The notes beneath the pieces were generated by a model. That model was not told the origin of the DNA. It saw only the letters and a list, made by a program, of their open reading frames with translations, and made no database searches. Position numbers and translations under genes: made by a program. Shown one piece after another: positions 28,590-37,986 of a stretch of DNA of 56,566 nt. Position 1 is the first letter of the stretch. Each line of letters starts with the position of its first letter. This stretch comes from Dechloromonas sp. (GTDB lineage Bacteria > Pseudomonadota > Gammaproteobacteria > Burkholderiales > Rhodocyclaceae): assembly GCA_028689015.1 (NCBI GenBank), contig JAQTXC010000011.1, positions 1 to 56,566 of the forward strand, in the 5' to 3' direction.

Positions 28590-29021
28590 TTACAGGCCCT
28601 CTACCGTAATACCCATCGAGCGGGCAGAGCCGGCGATGGTGCGAATGGCGGCTTCCATATCAGCAGCCGTCAGATCGGGGGTCTTGGTCTTGGCGATTTC
28701 TTCGCACTGAGCGCGCGTGATCTTGCCAACCTTGTCGGTATGCGGCTTGGCCGAACCGGATTTAACGCCTGCAGCCTTTTTGATCAGGATGGTGGCCGGC
28801 GGCGTCTTCATCACGAAGGTGAAGGACTTGTCAGCGTAGGCGGTAATAACAACCGGAATCGGCAAACCCGGCTCAACACCCTGAGTTTGGGCATTGAACG
28901 ACTTACAGAATTCCATAATATTCAAGCCACGCTGACCCAGCGCCGGACCGATCGGGGGCGAAGGATTGGCCTTGCCGGCCGGAACTTGAAGCTTGATGTA
29001 GCCAGTAATTTTCTTGGCCAT
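28590..29021 (-). CDS. rplK: 50S ribosomal protein L11
   Basis: 143-residue L11 of the GTPase-associated centre, needed for RelA activation and the thiostrepton site. ATG at 29021 ([18 protein letters not shown]) has GGAGTG just upstream and is preferred over an in-frame start at 29063. The N-domain [13 protein letters not shown] and the C-domain rRNA-binding segment are kept. It follows nusG by 103 bases. Confidence 0.97.
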   Translation of the reverse strand: MAKKITGYIKLQVPAGKANPSPPIGPALGQRGLNIMEFCKSFNAQTQGVEPGLPIPVVITAYADKSFTFVMKTPPATILIKKAAGVKSGSAKPHTDKVGKITRAQCEEIAKTKTPDLTAADMEAAIRTIAGSARSMGITVEGL

Positions 29022-29101
29022 GATCACTCCTATCAATTGAGTCTTAACGCGCGTCGACCGCAATCACTGCGACGACTAACGCTCCTCTTGTTGAAAATTA
29101 G

Positions 29102-29119
29102 CGGGGTTCAACTTCCCCG
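29102..29119 (-). promoter_or_regulatory. small hairpin at nusG end / rplK leader
   Basis: Stem CGGGG / CCCCG (29102-29106 and 29115-29119) with an 8-base loop, just past the nusG stop, followed on the minus strand by CTAATTTTC. It may act as a weak terminator or as part of an rplK leader controlled by L1. The pairing is seen; the role is not established. Confidence 0.3.
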
Positions 29120-29124
29120 AACGA

Positions 29125-29658
29125 TCAGCTCTTTTCGACCTGACCGAATTCCAATTCCACTGGTGTCGCCCGACCAAAAATGGTCACCGAAACCCGCAGA
29201 CGATTCTTTTCGTAATTCACATCTTCGACCAAACCATGGAAATCGGTGAATGGACCTTCCTTCACGCGAACCATTTCACCCACCTCAAACAGCACCTTGG
29301 GTCGCGGCTTTTCCACACCCTCTTGCATCTGCTGCATGATTTTGTCGACTTCCTTCTGGGAAATCGGCGTTGGCTTATTGGCCGTACCACCGACGAAACC
29401 TGTCACCTTTGGCGTGTTCTTCACCAGGTGCCAAGAATCATCATCCATATCCATTTCGACCAGCACATAGCCCGGGAAGAATTTGCGTTCGGAGATGGAT
29501 TTCTGCCCACTCTTCATCTCAACAACTTCCTCAACCGGCACCAGGATGCGGCCAAACTTGTCCTGCATACCTAAACGGTTAATGCGCTCCTGAATGGCGC
29601 GCATGACGCTTTTTTCAAAACCGGAATAGGCATGTACGACGTACCAGCGTTTGCTCAT
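29125..29658 (-). CDS. nusG: transcription termination/antitermination factor NusG
   Basis: 177-residue NusG, which couples RNA polymerase to the ribosome (through S10) or to Rho. The NGN domain (about 1-115, [18 protein letters not shown]) is followed by the C-terminal KOW domain (about 125-177, [18 protein letters not shown]). It overlaps secE by 4 bases, the usual secE-nusG pair. Confidence 0.98.
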   Translation of the reverse strand: MSKRWYVVHAYSGFEKSVMRAIQERINRLGMQDKFGRILVPVEEVVEMKSGQKSISERKFFPGYVLVEMDMDDDSWHLVKNTPKVTGFVGGTANKPTPISQKEVDKIMQQMQEGVEKPRPKVLFEVGEMVRVKEGPFTDFHGLVEDVNYEKNRLRVSVTIFGRATPVELEFGQVEKS

Positions 29659-30008
29659 GATTTCTTCCAGCCCAGCACGAGATCATAAAGAACCCATTCA
29701 AGGCTCTTGTCCGTCAGATAGAGAAAGACCGCCATCACAACCACAAAAGCAAAAACTGCCGCGGTTGTCTGCATGGTTTCTTTGCGCGACGGCCAGACGA
29801 CCTTGCGCGCCTCAACAACGGATTCGTTGGCAAAAACAAAAAAACGCTGACCCGGGGACGTTTTCCAGGCCAGGGCAGCAGCCAGCGCCACCCCGACAAG
29901 GACCGTCAGGACGCGCAGAATCATTGCCTGCTCGGCAAGCAGGTAGAAGCCAGCCACGCCAGCTGCCAGAATAACCAGCGCTAGCGCAAACTTGATCTTG
30001 TCAGCCAT
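29655..30008 (-). CDS. secE: preprotein translocase subunit SecE
   Basis: 117-residue SecE, the clamp subunit of SecYEG. Three hydrophobic segments (about 5-23, 30-48 and 84-107) give the three-helix form found in enterics. The conserved amphipathic segment [17 protein letters not shown] precedes the last helix. It starts 25 bases after tRNA-Trp and ends in an overlap with nusG. Confidence 0.97.
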   Translation of the reverse strand: MADKIKFALALVILAAGVAGFYLLAEQAMILRVLTVLVGVALAAALAWKTSPGQRFFVFANESVVEARKVVWPSRKETMQTTAAVFAFVVVMAVFLYLTDKSLEWVLYDLVLGWKKS

Positions 30009-30032
30009 GACTTTCGCGATCTTTAAAGAGAG

Positions 30033-30108
30033 TGGCAGGGGCGGAGGGAATCGAACCCCCGACCTTCGGTTTTGGAAACCGGCGCTCTACCAATTGAGCT
30101 ACACCCCT
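30033..30108 (-). tRNA. tRNA-Trp (anticodon CCA)
   Basis: 76 bases with an encoded 3' CCA. The acceptor stem AGGGGTG pairs with the 3' side, the D-arm is AGCTCAATTGGTAGAGC, the anticodon loop TTCCAAA gives CCA, and the T-arm is GGGGGTTCGATTCCC. It lies between tuf copy 2 and secE, the usual betaproteobacterial position. Being only 25 bases from secE, it is probably cut from a mixed tRNA-mRNA transcript. Confidence 0.96.
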
Positions 30109-30125
30109 GCGGCAGAGACATCAAA

Positions 30126-30147
30126 GCGCCTCGGTTTCCCGAGGCGC
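30126..30147 (-). terminator. hairpin between tuf copy 2 and tRNA-Trp
   Basis: 9-base-pair stem GCGCCTCGG / CCGAGGCGC with a GAAA tetraloop on the minus strand, 24 bases past the tuf stop. It is followed by TTTGATG, a poor U-run. It may be a partial terminator protecting the tuf message, or a processing signal ahead of tRNA-Trp. Confidence 0.5.
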
Positions 30148-30170
30148 CTTAATTTTTGAACGACGATCGA

Positions 30171-31361
<1,191 letters not shown>

Positions 31362-31413
31362 TCCAGTTCCTCAAAAATCAGATAAATAAAAATCCAGAAT
31401 CCAAGCTAATCGG

Positions 31414-31488
<75 letters not shown>

Positions 31489-31518
31489 CTACCTTAAAAC
31501 TCCAGCCGTACCGCATCA

Positions 31519-31592
31519 TGGAGCGGGTGAAGGGAATCGAACCCTCGTCTTAAGCTTGGAAGGCTTCAGCTCTACCATTGAGCTACACCCGC
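31519..31592 (-). tRNA. tRNA-Gly (anticodon TCC)
   Basis: 74 bases with an encoded CCA. The acceptor GCGGGTG pairs with CACCCGC, the D-arm is AGCTCAATGGTAGAGC, and the anticodon loop CTTCCAA gives TCC. The T-arm is GAGGGTTCGATTCCCTT. It is the middle gene of the Tyr-Gly-Thr tRNA cluster. Confidence 0.96.
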
Positions 31593-31632
31593 TTAACCCC
31601 ACCCGCAGCACTAGCCGCTACAGCATTCAATC

Positions 31633-31717
<85 letters not shown>

Positions 31718-31730
31718 GGGAGAAGCCGGG

Positions 31731-31759
31731 ATTATCCAGAGGTCAGCACAGCGTGTCAA
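31731..31759 (-). promoter_or_regulatory. sigma-70 promoter of tRNA-tuf operon
   Basis: On the minus strand a perfect -35 TTGACA (31754-31759) is followed after 17 bases by GATAAT (31731-31736, 5 of 6 to consensus). The start would fall near 31724, only a few bases before tRNA-Tyr. The stretch between the -10 box and the start is GC-rich (CCCGGC), typical of promoters under stringent (ppGpp) control. This probably drives the tRNAs and tuf, perhaps further. Confidence 0.8.
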
Positions 31760-31769
31760 GACCCAAAAG

Positions 31770-31792
31770 AAAAAAAGCCGACATTTGTCGGC
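31770..31792 (-). terminator. Rho-independent terminator of cytochrome c gene
   Basis: Stem GCCGAC / GTCGGC (31777-31782 and 31787-31792) followed on the minus strand by seven T residues, then CTTTT. It lies about 20 bases downstream of the cytochrome stop codon. It separates that gene from the tRNA-tuf promoter that begins about 10 bases further on. Confidence 0.85.
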
Positions 31793-31812
31793 CTTCTTTA
31801 AAACCCCGCTGA

Positions 31813-32121
31813 TTACTTCTGGGAGAGAACCCAGGTCACCAACTTTTTGGCTTCGTCGTCAGTCACATTGTTCGGCGGCATCGGGATCGGACCCCAAACG
31901 CCCTTGCCACCGGCTTTGACCTTGGCCGCCAGCGTCGCCACGGCAGCTTTGTCGCCCTTGTATTTGGCAGCAACATCATGATACGACGGGCCAACCAGCT
32001 TCTTGTCAATGGCGTGGCAGGACATGCAGTTCTTGGCCTTGGCCAGTGCTTCGTCGGCGTGGGCCTGGCCAGCCGCGACGATTCCGGCGGCAGCCATCAG
32101 GGCAACGTAAACAGATTTCAT
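31813..32121 (-). CDS. periplasmic class I cytochrome c (c551-like)
   Basis: 102-residue mono-heme cytochrome. A signal peptide (1-22, cleaved after AHA) precedes the heme site CMSCH (32-36). The distal Met ligand is M81 in the GPIPMPPN loop, the pattern of cytochrome c551/c8. Such proteins carry electrons in the periplasm to nitrite reductase, peroxidase or oxidase. ATG at 32121 is chosen because the in-frame extension to 32211 would run past the promoter and lacks secretion features. It is monocistronic, with its own promoter and terminator. The redox partner cannot be told from this window. Confidence 0.92.
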   Translation of the reverse strand: MKSVYVALMAAAGIVAAGQAHADEALAKAKNCMSCHAIDKKLVGPSYHDVAAKYKGDKAAVATLAAKVKAGGKGVWGPIPMPPNNVTDDEAKKLVTWVLSQK

Positions 32122-32164
32122 TCTCTCGCTCCGTATTTCGGGTTGGTGGGTAAGACAGCGTCGG

Positions 32165-32193
32165 ATAATAAGACCCTTTCGGCGCCATGGCAA
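32165..32193 (-). promoter_or_regulatory. sigma-70 promoter of cytochrome c gene
   Basis: On the minus strand TTGCCA (32188-32193, 5 of 6) and TATTAT (32165-32170, 5 of 6) are separated by exactly 17 bases. The start would be near 32158, giving a leader of about 37 bases to the ATG at 32121. The -35 box lies inside an inverted repeat. Confidence 0.7.
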
Positions 32194-32207
32194 ACTCGGG
32201 TTGCCAT
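32187..32207. repeat. inverted repeat overlapping the cytochrome -35 box
   Basis: Perfect 7-base arms ATGGCAA / TTGCCAT with a 7-base spacer, covering the -35 hexamer of the cytochrome promoter. The position and symmetry suggest a repressor operator. No regulator can be named, and the arms do not match the FNR/ANR box. Confidence 0.4.
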
Positions 32208-32285
32208 GCATCTAGAGGGAAAAGCGCGTTGCTCGCGCCAATCTCTATTTAACGACAATCAGCGCAAAAAGTTTACAGCATTTAC

Positions 32286-32909
32286 TTATACAGGTCTTCT
32301 TGCCACCGCCAAAGCCACGCCTGCGCCGATGTAGAGTGTGCCAAAAACCCGGTTTTGCGCACGGATAACCGATGGGTGGCCGAGCCAGCGTCGCATGCGA
32401 CTGGCCAGCAAGGCATAAATCGACATGACAGCCACGTCCGTCAGACAAAGCGTCAATGCAATCACCGCAAACTGCGGCCACGGATCGACGGCCGGTTCAA
32501 TGAATTGCGGCACCAGCGCGCCGATAAAAATAATGGCTTTCGGATTAGTCAGATTAACCAGCAAGCCTTGCACAAATAAACCGCGCCGGACCGGCGCAGC
32601 AAGCAGCGTCGACTCCCCCCCCAGCCCGGGAGCGCGCCATTTCTGAATCCCCAGCCAGATCAGATAAGCCGCACCACACAATTTGACCCACTCAAATGCC
32701 ACCTCGGAGGTGGCCAACAAGGCCCCCAAGCCAAAGGCAACCAGCAGCAGTTGCAGCAAGATAGCGGCCTGCAGGCCCAAAATGGCCGCCAATGCCGCCC
32801 GGTAACCATAGCGCAACCCCGTACTCATGCTGACCACTGCGCCCGGACCGGGGGTCAATGAAATCAGCAGGGCGGCCAACAGAAAGGGGAACCACAAATG
32901 CAGGCTCAT
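32286..32909 (-). CDS. LysE/RhtB-family amino-acid exporter
   Basis: 207-residue inner-membrane protein with about six hydrophobic segments and the family N-terminus [23 protein letters not shown] long central loop (about 90-115) separates the helices. The family exports amino acids such as homoserine, threonine, lysine or leucine. Its start overlaps the ilvD stop by 4 bases, so export of a branched-chain-related metabolite is a reasonable inference; the substrate is unproven. The 164 bases downstream hold only the cytochrome promoter. Confidence 0.88.
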   Translation of the reverse strand: MSLHLWFPFLLAALLISLTPGPGAVVSMSTGLRYGYRAALAAILGLQAAILLQLLLVAFGLGALLATSEVAFEWVKLCGAAYLIWLGIQKWRAPGLGGESTLLAAPVRRGLFVQGLLVNLTNPKAIIFIGALVPQFIEPAVDPWPQFAVIALTLCLTDVAVMSIYALLASRMRRWLGHPSVIRAQNRVFGTLYIGAGVALAVARRPV

Positions 32910-34762
32910 GGCCGGCGCTGAATCTGTCGCACGTCACGTACAGCGCCCTTGTCGGCGGAGGTGGCCATCAGCGCATAAGCCTGCAAAGCAGCCGAGACTG
33001 TCCGTTCGCGATCAACCGGCTGCCAGGCCTGCTCGCCACGTGCCAGCATCGCCGCACGACGGGCCGCCAGTTGCTCGTCGCTGACGACCAGTTGAATACG
33101 CCGACCAGGAATATCGATTTCGATGGTATCGCCCTCCTCCACCAAGCCAATCGCCCCGCCATCCGCCGCTTCCGGCGAGGCATGACCGATCGACAACCCC
33201 GAGGTACCACCGGAGAAACGACCGTCGGTCAATAAGGCACAGGCTTTGCCCAGTCCCTTGGATTTGAGATAGGAGGTCGGATAGAGCATTTCCTGCATGC
33301 CAGGCCCCCCCTTGGGGCCCTCATAGCGAATCACCACCACATCACCGGCAACAATTTGATCGCCCAGAATGGCGTCGACCGCGGCATCCTGGCTTTCGAA
33401 TACTCGGGCGCGGCCGGTGAATTTCCAGATCGACTCATCGACCCCGGCCGTTTTCACAATGCAACCATCGACGGCGATGTTGCCGAAGAGAACCGCCAGC
33501 CCCCCTTCCTGCGAGAAGGCATTGGTCTTGTTGCGAATGCAGCCATGGGTACGGTCAAGATCCAGTTCATTAAAGCGACGATCCTGCGAGAAGGCCACCT
33601 GGGTAGGCACACCACCAGGGGCTGCCTTGAAAAACTCGTGCACCTTCACGTCGTGTTCGCGCACCACATCCCAACGATCAATGGCTTCGCCGAGAGTTTT
33701 GGCGTGCACACAAGAGACCTCACGATGCAACAGTCCCGCCCGGTCGAGCTCGCCAAGAATACCCATGATGCCGCCGGCGCGGTGCACATCTTCGATATGG
33801 TATTTATCGGTCATCGGCGCTACTTTGCACAGACACGGCACCGAACGCGAGATGCGGTCGATGTCGGCCATGGTGAAGTCGACACCGGCTTCCTGCGCCG
33901 CCGCGAGAATGTGCAGCACTGTATTGGTCGATCCACCCATTGCCACGTCAAGGGTCATGGCGTTCTCAAACGCCGCCTTGGTGGCGATCGAACGCGGCAG
34001 AACCGAAGCATCGTCTTGCTCGTAATAGCGCTTGCACAACTCGACGATCTGCCGACCGGCGCGCAGGAACAATTGCTTGCGGTCGGCATGCGTGGCCACC
34101 ACGGTCCCGTTACCCGGCAGGCTGAGACCGAAAGCTTCGGTCAGACAGTTCATCGAATTGGCGGTGAACATGCCGGAACAGGAGCCACAGGTTGGACAGG
34201 CCGAACGTTCAATCTCGTCGAGATCGGCCTGCGACACCGAGTCATCCGCCGCCTTCACCATGGCATCGACCAGATCGAGATGGACAACCTGGCCCTGCAA
34301 CTGGACCTTGCCGGCCTCCATCGGGCCACCGGAAACGAAAATCACCGGAATATTGAGCCGCATGGCCGCCATCAACATGCCCGGGGTAATCTTGTCGCAA
34401 TTGGAGATGCAGACCATGGCATCAGCGCAATGGGCATTAACCATGTATTCAACCGAATCGGCGATCAGGTCGCGACTGGGTAACGAATACAACATGCCGC
34501 TATGGCCCATCGCAATGCCGTCGTCAATGGCGATGGTGTTGAATTCCTTGGCAACCCCGCCCGCCGCTTCGATTTCTCGCGCCACCAGTTGCCCCAGATC
34601 CTTCAAGTGCACGTGCCCCGGCACGAACTGGGTAAAGCTGTTGACCACCGCAATAATCGGCTTGCCGAAGTCACCGTCCTTCATACCAGTAGCACGCCAC
34701 AGCGAGCGGGCGCCAGCCATGTTGCGGCCATGGGTCGAGGTGCGGGAACGATAGTGGGGCAT
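32906..34762 (-). CDS. ilvD: dihydroxy-acid dehydratase
   Basis: 618-residue iron-sulfur dehydratase that converts 2,3-dihydroxy-isovalerate/methylvalerate to the 2-oxo acids, the third common step of valine and isoleucine synthesis. The cluster cysteines lie in [11 protein letters not shown] and [18 protein letters not shown]. The start [20 protein letters not shown] is canonical for the long IlvD type (E. coli IlvD is 616). It is translationally coupled to the LysE-type exporter and divergent from lgt (91-base gap). Confidence 0.97.
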   Translation of the reverse strand: MPHYRSRTSTHGRNMAGARSLWRATGMKDGDFGKPIIAVVNSFTQFVPGHVHLKDLGQLVAREIEAAGGVAKEFNTIAIDDGIAMGHSGMLYSLPSRDLIADSVEYMVNAHCADAMVCISNCDKITPGMLMAAMRLNIPVIFVSGGPMEAGKVQLQGQVVHLDLVDAMVKAADDSVSQADLDEIERSACPTCGSCSGMFTANSMNCLTEAFGLSLPGNGTVVATHADRKQLFLRAGRQIVELCKRYYEQDDASVLPRSIATKAAFENAMTLDVAMGGSTNTVLHILAAAQEAGVDFTMADIDRISRSVPCLCKVAPMTDKYHIEDVHRAGGIMGILGELDRAGLLHREVSCVHAKTLGEAIDRWDVVREHDVKVHEFFKAAPGGVPTQVAFSQDRRFNELDLDRTHGCIRNKTNAFSQEGGLAVLFGNIAVDGCIVKTAGVDESIWKFTGRARVFESQDAAVDAILGDQIVAGDVVVIRYEGPKGGPGMQEMLYPTSYLKSKGLGKACALLTDGRFSGGTSGLSIGHASPEAADGGAIGLVEEGDTIEIDIPGRRIQLVVSDEQLAARRAAMLARGEQAWQPVDRERTVSAALQAYALMATSADKGAVRDVRQIQRRP

Positions 34763-34816
34763 GATGACTCTCCGTGTCGAATGGGGCGCCGGAATCGTGT
34801 TGTCACGGTCGCGAAC

Positions 34817-34822
34817 TATAAT
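34817..34822 (+). promoter_or_regulatory. candidate -10 box for lgt
   Basis: TATAAT, a perfect -10 hexamer, lies 31 bases upstream of the lgt start in the ilvD-lgt divergent spacer. No good -35 lies at 16-18 bases, since the nearby TTGTCA is only 11 bases away. Support is therefore weak. Confidence 0.35.
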
Positions 34823-34853
34823 CGACTAATTCTAGCCCACTCTGCCCCGTTCA

Positions 34854-35645
34854 ATGCTCGTTCACCCACAGTTCGACCCCGTTGCCCTGGCGCTCGGCCC
34901 CGTCAGCATTCGTTGGTATGGCCTCATGTATCTGCTCGCCTTTGCACAGTTCATCGTGCTCGGCCGCTACCGCCTGCACCGGCGATTCGCCCCGTTCACG
35001 GTCGACCACCTGGATGACCTGCTTTTTTACGGCGTTCTCGGTGTCATTATTGGTGGCCGATTGGGCCAGGTGCTGTTTTATGACCCGGCGTATTATTTCG
35101 CCCATCCTCTGGACATCATCGCCGTCTGGAAAGGCGGCATGAGTTTTCATGGTGGTTTTCTCGGCGTTCTGATGGCCATGGCGCTGTGGGCGAAAAAATG
35201 CCAGGTCCGCTGGCTCATCGTGACCGACTTCATCGCGCCGCTGGTCCCACTCGGGTTGGCTGCGGGACGCCTGGGCAACTTCATCAACGGCGAGCTATGG
35301 GGCCGGGTAGTCGACGCCAGCCTGCCGTGGGCGATGATTTTCCCGCAATCAGGCAGTTTGGAACCTCGCCACCCATCGCAGCTCTATCACGTCGGCCTTG
35401 AGGGCCTGCTGTTTTTTGCCGTGCTCTGGACGTGGACCGCAAAACCGCGACCGACCGGCGCCGCCTCCGGTGCCTTCCTGATCGGCTACGGTTTTTTCCG
35501 CTTCATCACCGAATATTTCCGCGAACCAGACCACGGTATTTTTGGTCAGTCCTACAGCATCAGCATGGGACAGTGGCTGTCATTGCCGATGATTCTGGCC
35601 GGCATCATCCTGCTGGGGATGGCATATCGCCGAAAATCCCTATAA
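34854..35645 (+). CDS. lgt: prolipoprotein diacylglyceryl transferase
   Basis: 263-residue inner-membrane enzyme that transfers diacylglyceryl from phosphatidylglycerol to the lipobox cysteine of prolipoproteins. About seven hydrophobic segments are visible. The family motif [11 protein letters not shown], with the catalytic-site histidine, and the signature [14 protein letters not shown] are present. It is divergent from ilvD. One substrate, the lipoprotein at 42794-43321, is encoded in this window. Confidence 0.97.
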   Translation: MLVHPQFDPVALALGPVSIRWYGLMYLLAFAQFIVLGRYRLHRRFAPFTVDHLDDLLFYGVLGVIIGGRLGQVLFYDPAYYFAHPLDIIAVWKGGMSFHGGFLGVLMAMALWAKKCQVRWLIVTDFIAPLVPLGLAAGRLGNFINGELWGRVVDASLPWAMIFPQSGSLEPRHPSQLYHVGLEGLLFFAVLWTWTAKPRPTGAASGAFLIGYGFFRFITEYFREPDHGIFGQSYSISMGQWLSLPMILAGIILLGMAYRRKSL

Positions 35646-35682
35646 TTATGGATTACCTCATTTACCCTACAGGAATCGACTC

Positions 35683-36156
35683 ATGACCCGTCCGTTCAAG
35701 GTTCTCGGCATCCAGCAAATCGCCATCGGCGGCCCCTCCAAGGAAAAGCTGCGCACATTGTGGGTCGAAAAATTCGGCCTGGAAATCACCAGCACCTTCG
35801 TTTCCGAGCGCGAAAACGTCGATGAAGACATCTGCGCCATGGGCGCCGGCCCGTTCAAGGTTGAAGTCGACCTCATGCAGCCGCTCGATCCCGAAAAGAA
35901 ACCGGCCGTCCATACCACGCCACTCAACCACGTCGGCCTGTGGATCGACGACCTGCCAAAGGCTGTCGAATGGCTCTCGGCCAACGGCGTGCGTTTCGCC
36001 CCAGGCGGCATCCGCAAAGGCGCCGCCGGCTTCGATATCACTTTCCTCCACCCCAAAGGCAATGAGGAATTCCCGATCGGTGGCGAAGGCGTACTGATCG
36101 AACTGGTCCAGGCACCACCGGCGGTGGTCGACGCCTTCAACCGTCTGGCAGCTTAA
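35683..36156 (+). CDS. VOC-family (glyoxalase-fold) metalloprotein
   Basis: 157-residue protein with the two beta-alpha-beta-beta-beta modules of the vicinal-oxygen-chelate fold (about 8-75 and 85-150). Likely metal ligands are His in NHVGLWID and Glu in VLIELVQ. The first-module position that usually holds His in DHIAI-like motifs is Gln12 (IQQIAIGG), as in human-type glyoxalase I. It might be a lactoylglutathione lyase, a methylmalonyl-CoA epimerase or a related isomerase; the substrate is not determined. It starts 37 bases after lgt and 15 before the next gene, so the three may form one operon. Confidence 0.8.
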   Translation: MTRPFKVLGIQQIAIGGPSKEKLRTLWVEKFGLEITSTFVSERENVDEDICAMGAGPFKVEVDLMQPLDPEKKPAVHTTPLNHVGLWIDDLPKAVEWLSANGVRFAPGGIRKGAAGFDITFLHPKGNEEFPIGGEGVLIELVQAPPAVVDAFNRLAA

Positions 36157-36170
36157 GGCAGCAGGGCACG

Positions 36171-36932
36171 ATGGACGAGATGCCAGACCAGAATCTCGAC
36201 GACACCCGGGCCGCCCTCGCGCCAACCCTGGATGCCATGGCGTCCATCCTGCCCTGGGTCGGCAAGCGCACACCGCGCCGTTTCCCCCTCGAACTGAACC
36301 AACGCTGGCAAGCGGGCTGCAAAGCACTCGAGGCGGCCTGGACAAGCCGCGCTGCCGCCGACGCTCCCCCGTTGCGGCCGGCCATTTTCAGCCTGCTCAA
36401 TCTCGCCATCGAAAGCGCCGACACAGACTGCCTTTACCTGGCTGAAGCACTGGCCACCGTCGCCGACCATCTCGAACAGCAGCCGGCTAGCGCCCGCCTG
36501 ATTGCCGCCTTGAGCGCCACCTGCGAGGCCTTGCTGGATGGTAACGGCCTGGAAAATCCGCAGTTGGCCAGCCGGGCGCAGCATTTTGCCAGCCGCCTCA
36601 ACGACGCCCTGCAACCCAGCCACAAACCGGGTGAGCGCTCGGACGTGGTCGATGCCCTGTTCGTCGACGACACCTTCGAGCATCTTGACCACATGCGTGA
36701 AGCGCTACTGGTCCTGCCGATCGACATCTACGCACTCGAACTAGATAGCGCCGAATTGATCGCGCATGCCGAACAAATCGAGATGTGGGGCATTTATCAC
36801 CAAGGCCGCGAATTACACAATTTCATCTTGCAACTGAGCGATGCCAGCACCGACAGCCAGGATCAAGCCGCCGAGTCGATCGCCCATCAACTGGATCTGA
36901 TCGAACAAACCTTGCGCGCGGTCGACGGTTAA
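36171..36932 (+). CDS. unrecognised 253-residue helical protein
   Basis: I do not recognise a named family. The protein is cytosolic in appearance (no signal peptide or membrane segment), rich in Ala and Leu, and predicted to be mostly helical. The last 95 or so residues (from DALFVDDTFEHLDHMREALL) hold an acidic helix pair ending in YHQGRELHNFILQLSD, with a histidine in a setting loosely like an HPt four-helix bundle; this resemblance is tentative. It follows the VOC gene by 14 bases and is closed by a strong terminator, which suggests it ends the lgt operon. A second ATG at 36180 is an alternative start. Confidence 0.75.
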   Translation: MDEMPDQNLDDTRAALAPTLDAMASILPWVGKRTPRRFPLELNQRWQAGCKALEAAWTSRAAADAPPLRPAIFSLLNLAIESADTDCLYLAEALATVADHLEQQPASARLIAALSATCEALLDGNGLENPQLASRAQHFASRLNDALQPSHKPGERSDVVDALFVDDTFEHLDHMREALLVLPIDIYALELDSAELIAHAEQIEMWGIYHQGRELHNFILQLSDASTDSQDQAAESIAHQLDLIEQTLRAVDG

Positions 36933-36951
36933 ACCAGCCGATTTTCAAAGC

Positions 36952-36987
36952 CAATGGGGTGGCGGTAGCCACCCCATTGATTTTTTT
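36952..36987 (+). terminator. strong Rho-independent terminator
   Basis: 12-base-pair perfect stem CAATGGGGTGGC / GCCACCCCATTG with a GGTA loop, followed by A and seven T residues on the plus strand. It ends the lgt-VOC-253-aa transcript and faces the convergent htpX gene, so it may also stop htpX transcription from the other side. Confidence 0.9.
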
Positions 36988-37003
36988 CTCCACAAAGACC
37001 CAA

Positions 37004-37882
37004 TCAGCGACGCGTCGCCAAAGCTGCAATCCGCGCCTCAAGGGGGGGGTGCGACGAGAACAATGCCATCCACGCCGGGCCACCGGCAATACCGGATGCG
37101 GCCATGTTTTGCGGCAACGGTTCGGTATGCAGGCTGCCCAGGCGTCGCAAGGCATTCTGCATCGGGGTCGGCGACCCCATCAACTGCGCAGCCCCGGCAT
37201 CAGCCCGGAATTCACGCTGGCGCGAGAACCAGGCGACGATGATGCTGGCCAGAACACCGAAAACGATTTCACAGACGATGCTGGTCACCAGGTAGCCGAT
37301 CCCCGGACCCGTGCTCTCCTCGTCGTTGCGGCGCAGGAAAGAGTCCACCAGATAACCCACCACCCGCGACAGGAAGATTACAAAAGTATTCACCACCCCC
37401 TGAATCAAGGTCAGCGTCACCATGTCGCCATTGGCGATGTGCGCCACCTCGTGTGCCAGGACGGCCTCGGCCTCTTCCCGGGTCATTGATTGCAACAAAC
37501 CGGTGGACACGGCAACCAGCGAACTGCTTTTGCTGGCGCCGGTAGCGAAGGCGTTGGGCTCACCGTCGTAGATTGCCACTTCCGGCATCGGCAAATTGGC
37601 CCGCTTGGCCAAACGGGCCACGGTATCGACCAGCCACACCTCGGTGGACGAACCCGGCGCCTCGATGACCCGGGCCCCGGTGCTCCACTTGGCCATGGTT
37701 TTCGACATTAACAGGGAAATGAAAGCCCCGCCAAAACCGATGACCGCAGCAAACACCAACAACATGCCAAGATTCAAGCCATTCGCCGTCAAGAAGCGAT
37801 TGACACCCAGCATGCTGGTCACCAGGCTGAGAACCAGCATGACTGCCAGGTTGGTTGCCAGAAAAAGCAGAATACGTTTCAT
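37004..37882 (-). CDS. htpX: membrane zinc metalloprotease HtpX
   Basis: 292-residue M48B protease of membrane-protein quality control. ATG at 37882 ([18 protein letters not shown]) gives the E. coli length (293); the in-frame upstream extension is non-canonical. Two N-terminal membrane segments are followed by the zinc motif [10 protein letters not shown] (HExxH) and two more hydrophobic segments, then a conserved Glu-containing stretch. The C-terminal [13 protein letters not shown] is diagnostic. It is divergent from the LysR-type gene. Confidence 0.97.
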   Translation of the reverse strand: MKRILLFLATNLAVMLVLSLVTSMLGVNRFLTANGLNLGMLLVFAAVIGFGGAFISLLMSKTMAKWSTGARVIEAPGSSTEVWLVDTVARLAKRANLPMPEVAIYDGEPNAFATGASKSSSLVAVSTGLLQSMTREEAEAVLAHEVAHIANGDMVTLTLIQGVVNTFVIFLSRVVGYLVDSFLRRNDEESTGPGIGYLVTSIVCEIVFGVLASIIVAWFSRQREFRADAGAAQLMGSPTPMQNALRRLGSLHTEPLPQNMAASGIAGGPAWMALFSSHPPLEARIAALATRR

Positions 37883-37939
37883 GATGCACTCCAGAAAATC
37901 AAAAACAGGACGTGAGTGTATTGCTTTGTACAAACCGGA

Positions 37940-37974
37940 ATAATCGGAGCAAAATTGAAGCAATCTTCGATTAT
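37940..37974. repeat. inverted repeat in the htpX-nhaR divergent spacer
   Basis: Perfect 7-base arms ATAATCG (37940-37946) and CGATTAT (37968-37974), 21 bases apart, between the htpX and nhaR starts. The arms lie 12-46 bases before the nhaR start, a usual place for autoregulation by a LysR-type protein. A role as operator is inferred only from position and symmetry. Confidence 0.35.
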
Positions 37975-37986
37975 CCCGAAATGGTC

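Noticed and set aside
32122..32211. N-terminal extension of the cytochrome c gene
   Set aside because: It would bury the signal peptide and start upstream of the identified promoter.
35641..35646. TATAAT at the lgt stop codon as a promoter for the VOC gene
   Set aside because: No -35 at a usable distance; chance AT-rich stop-codon context is likely.
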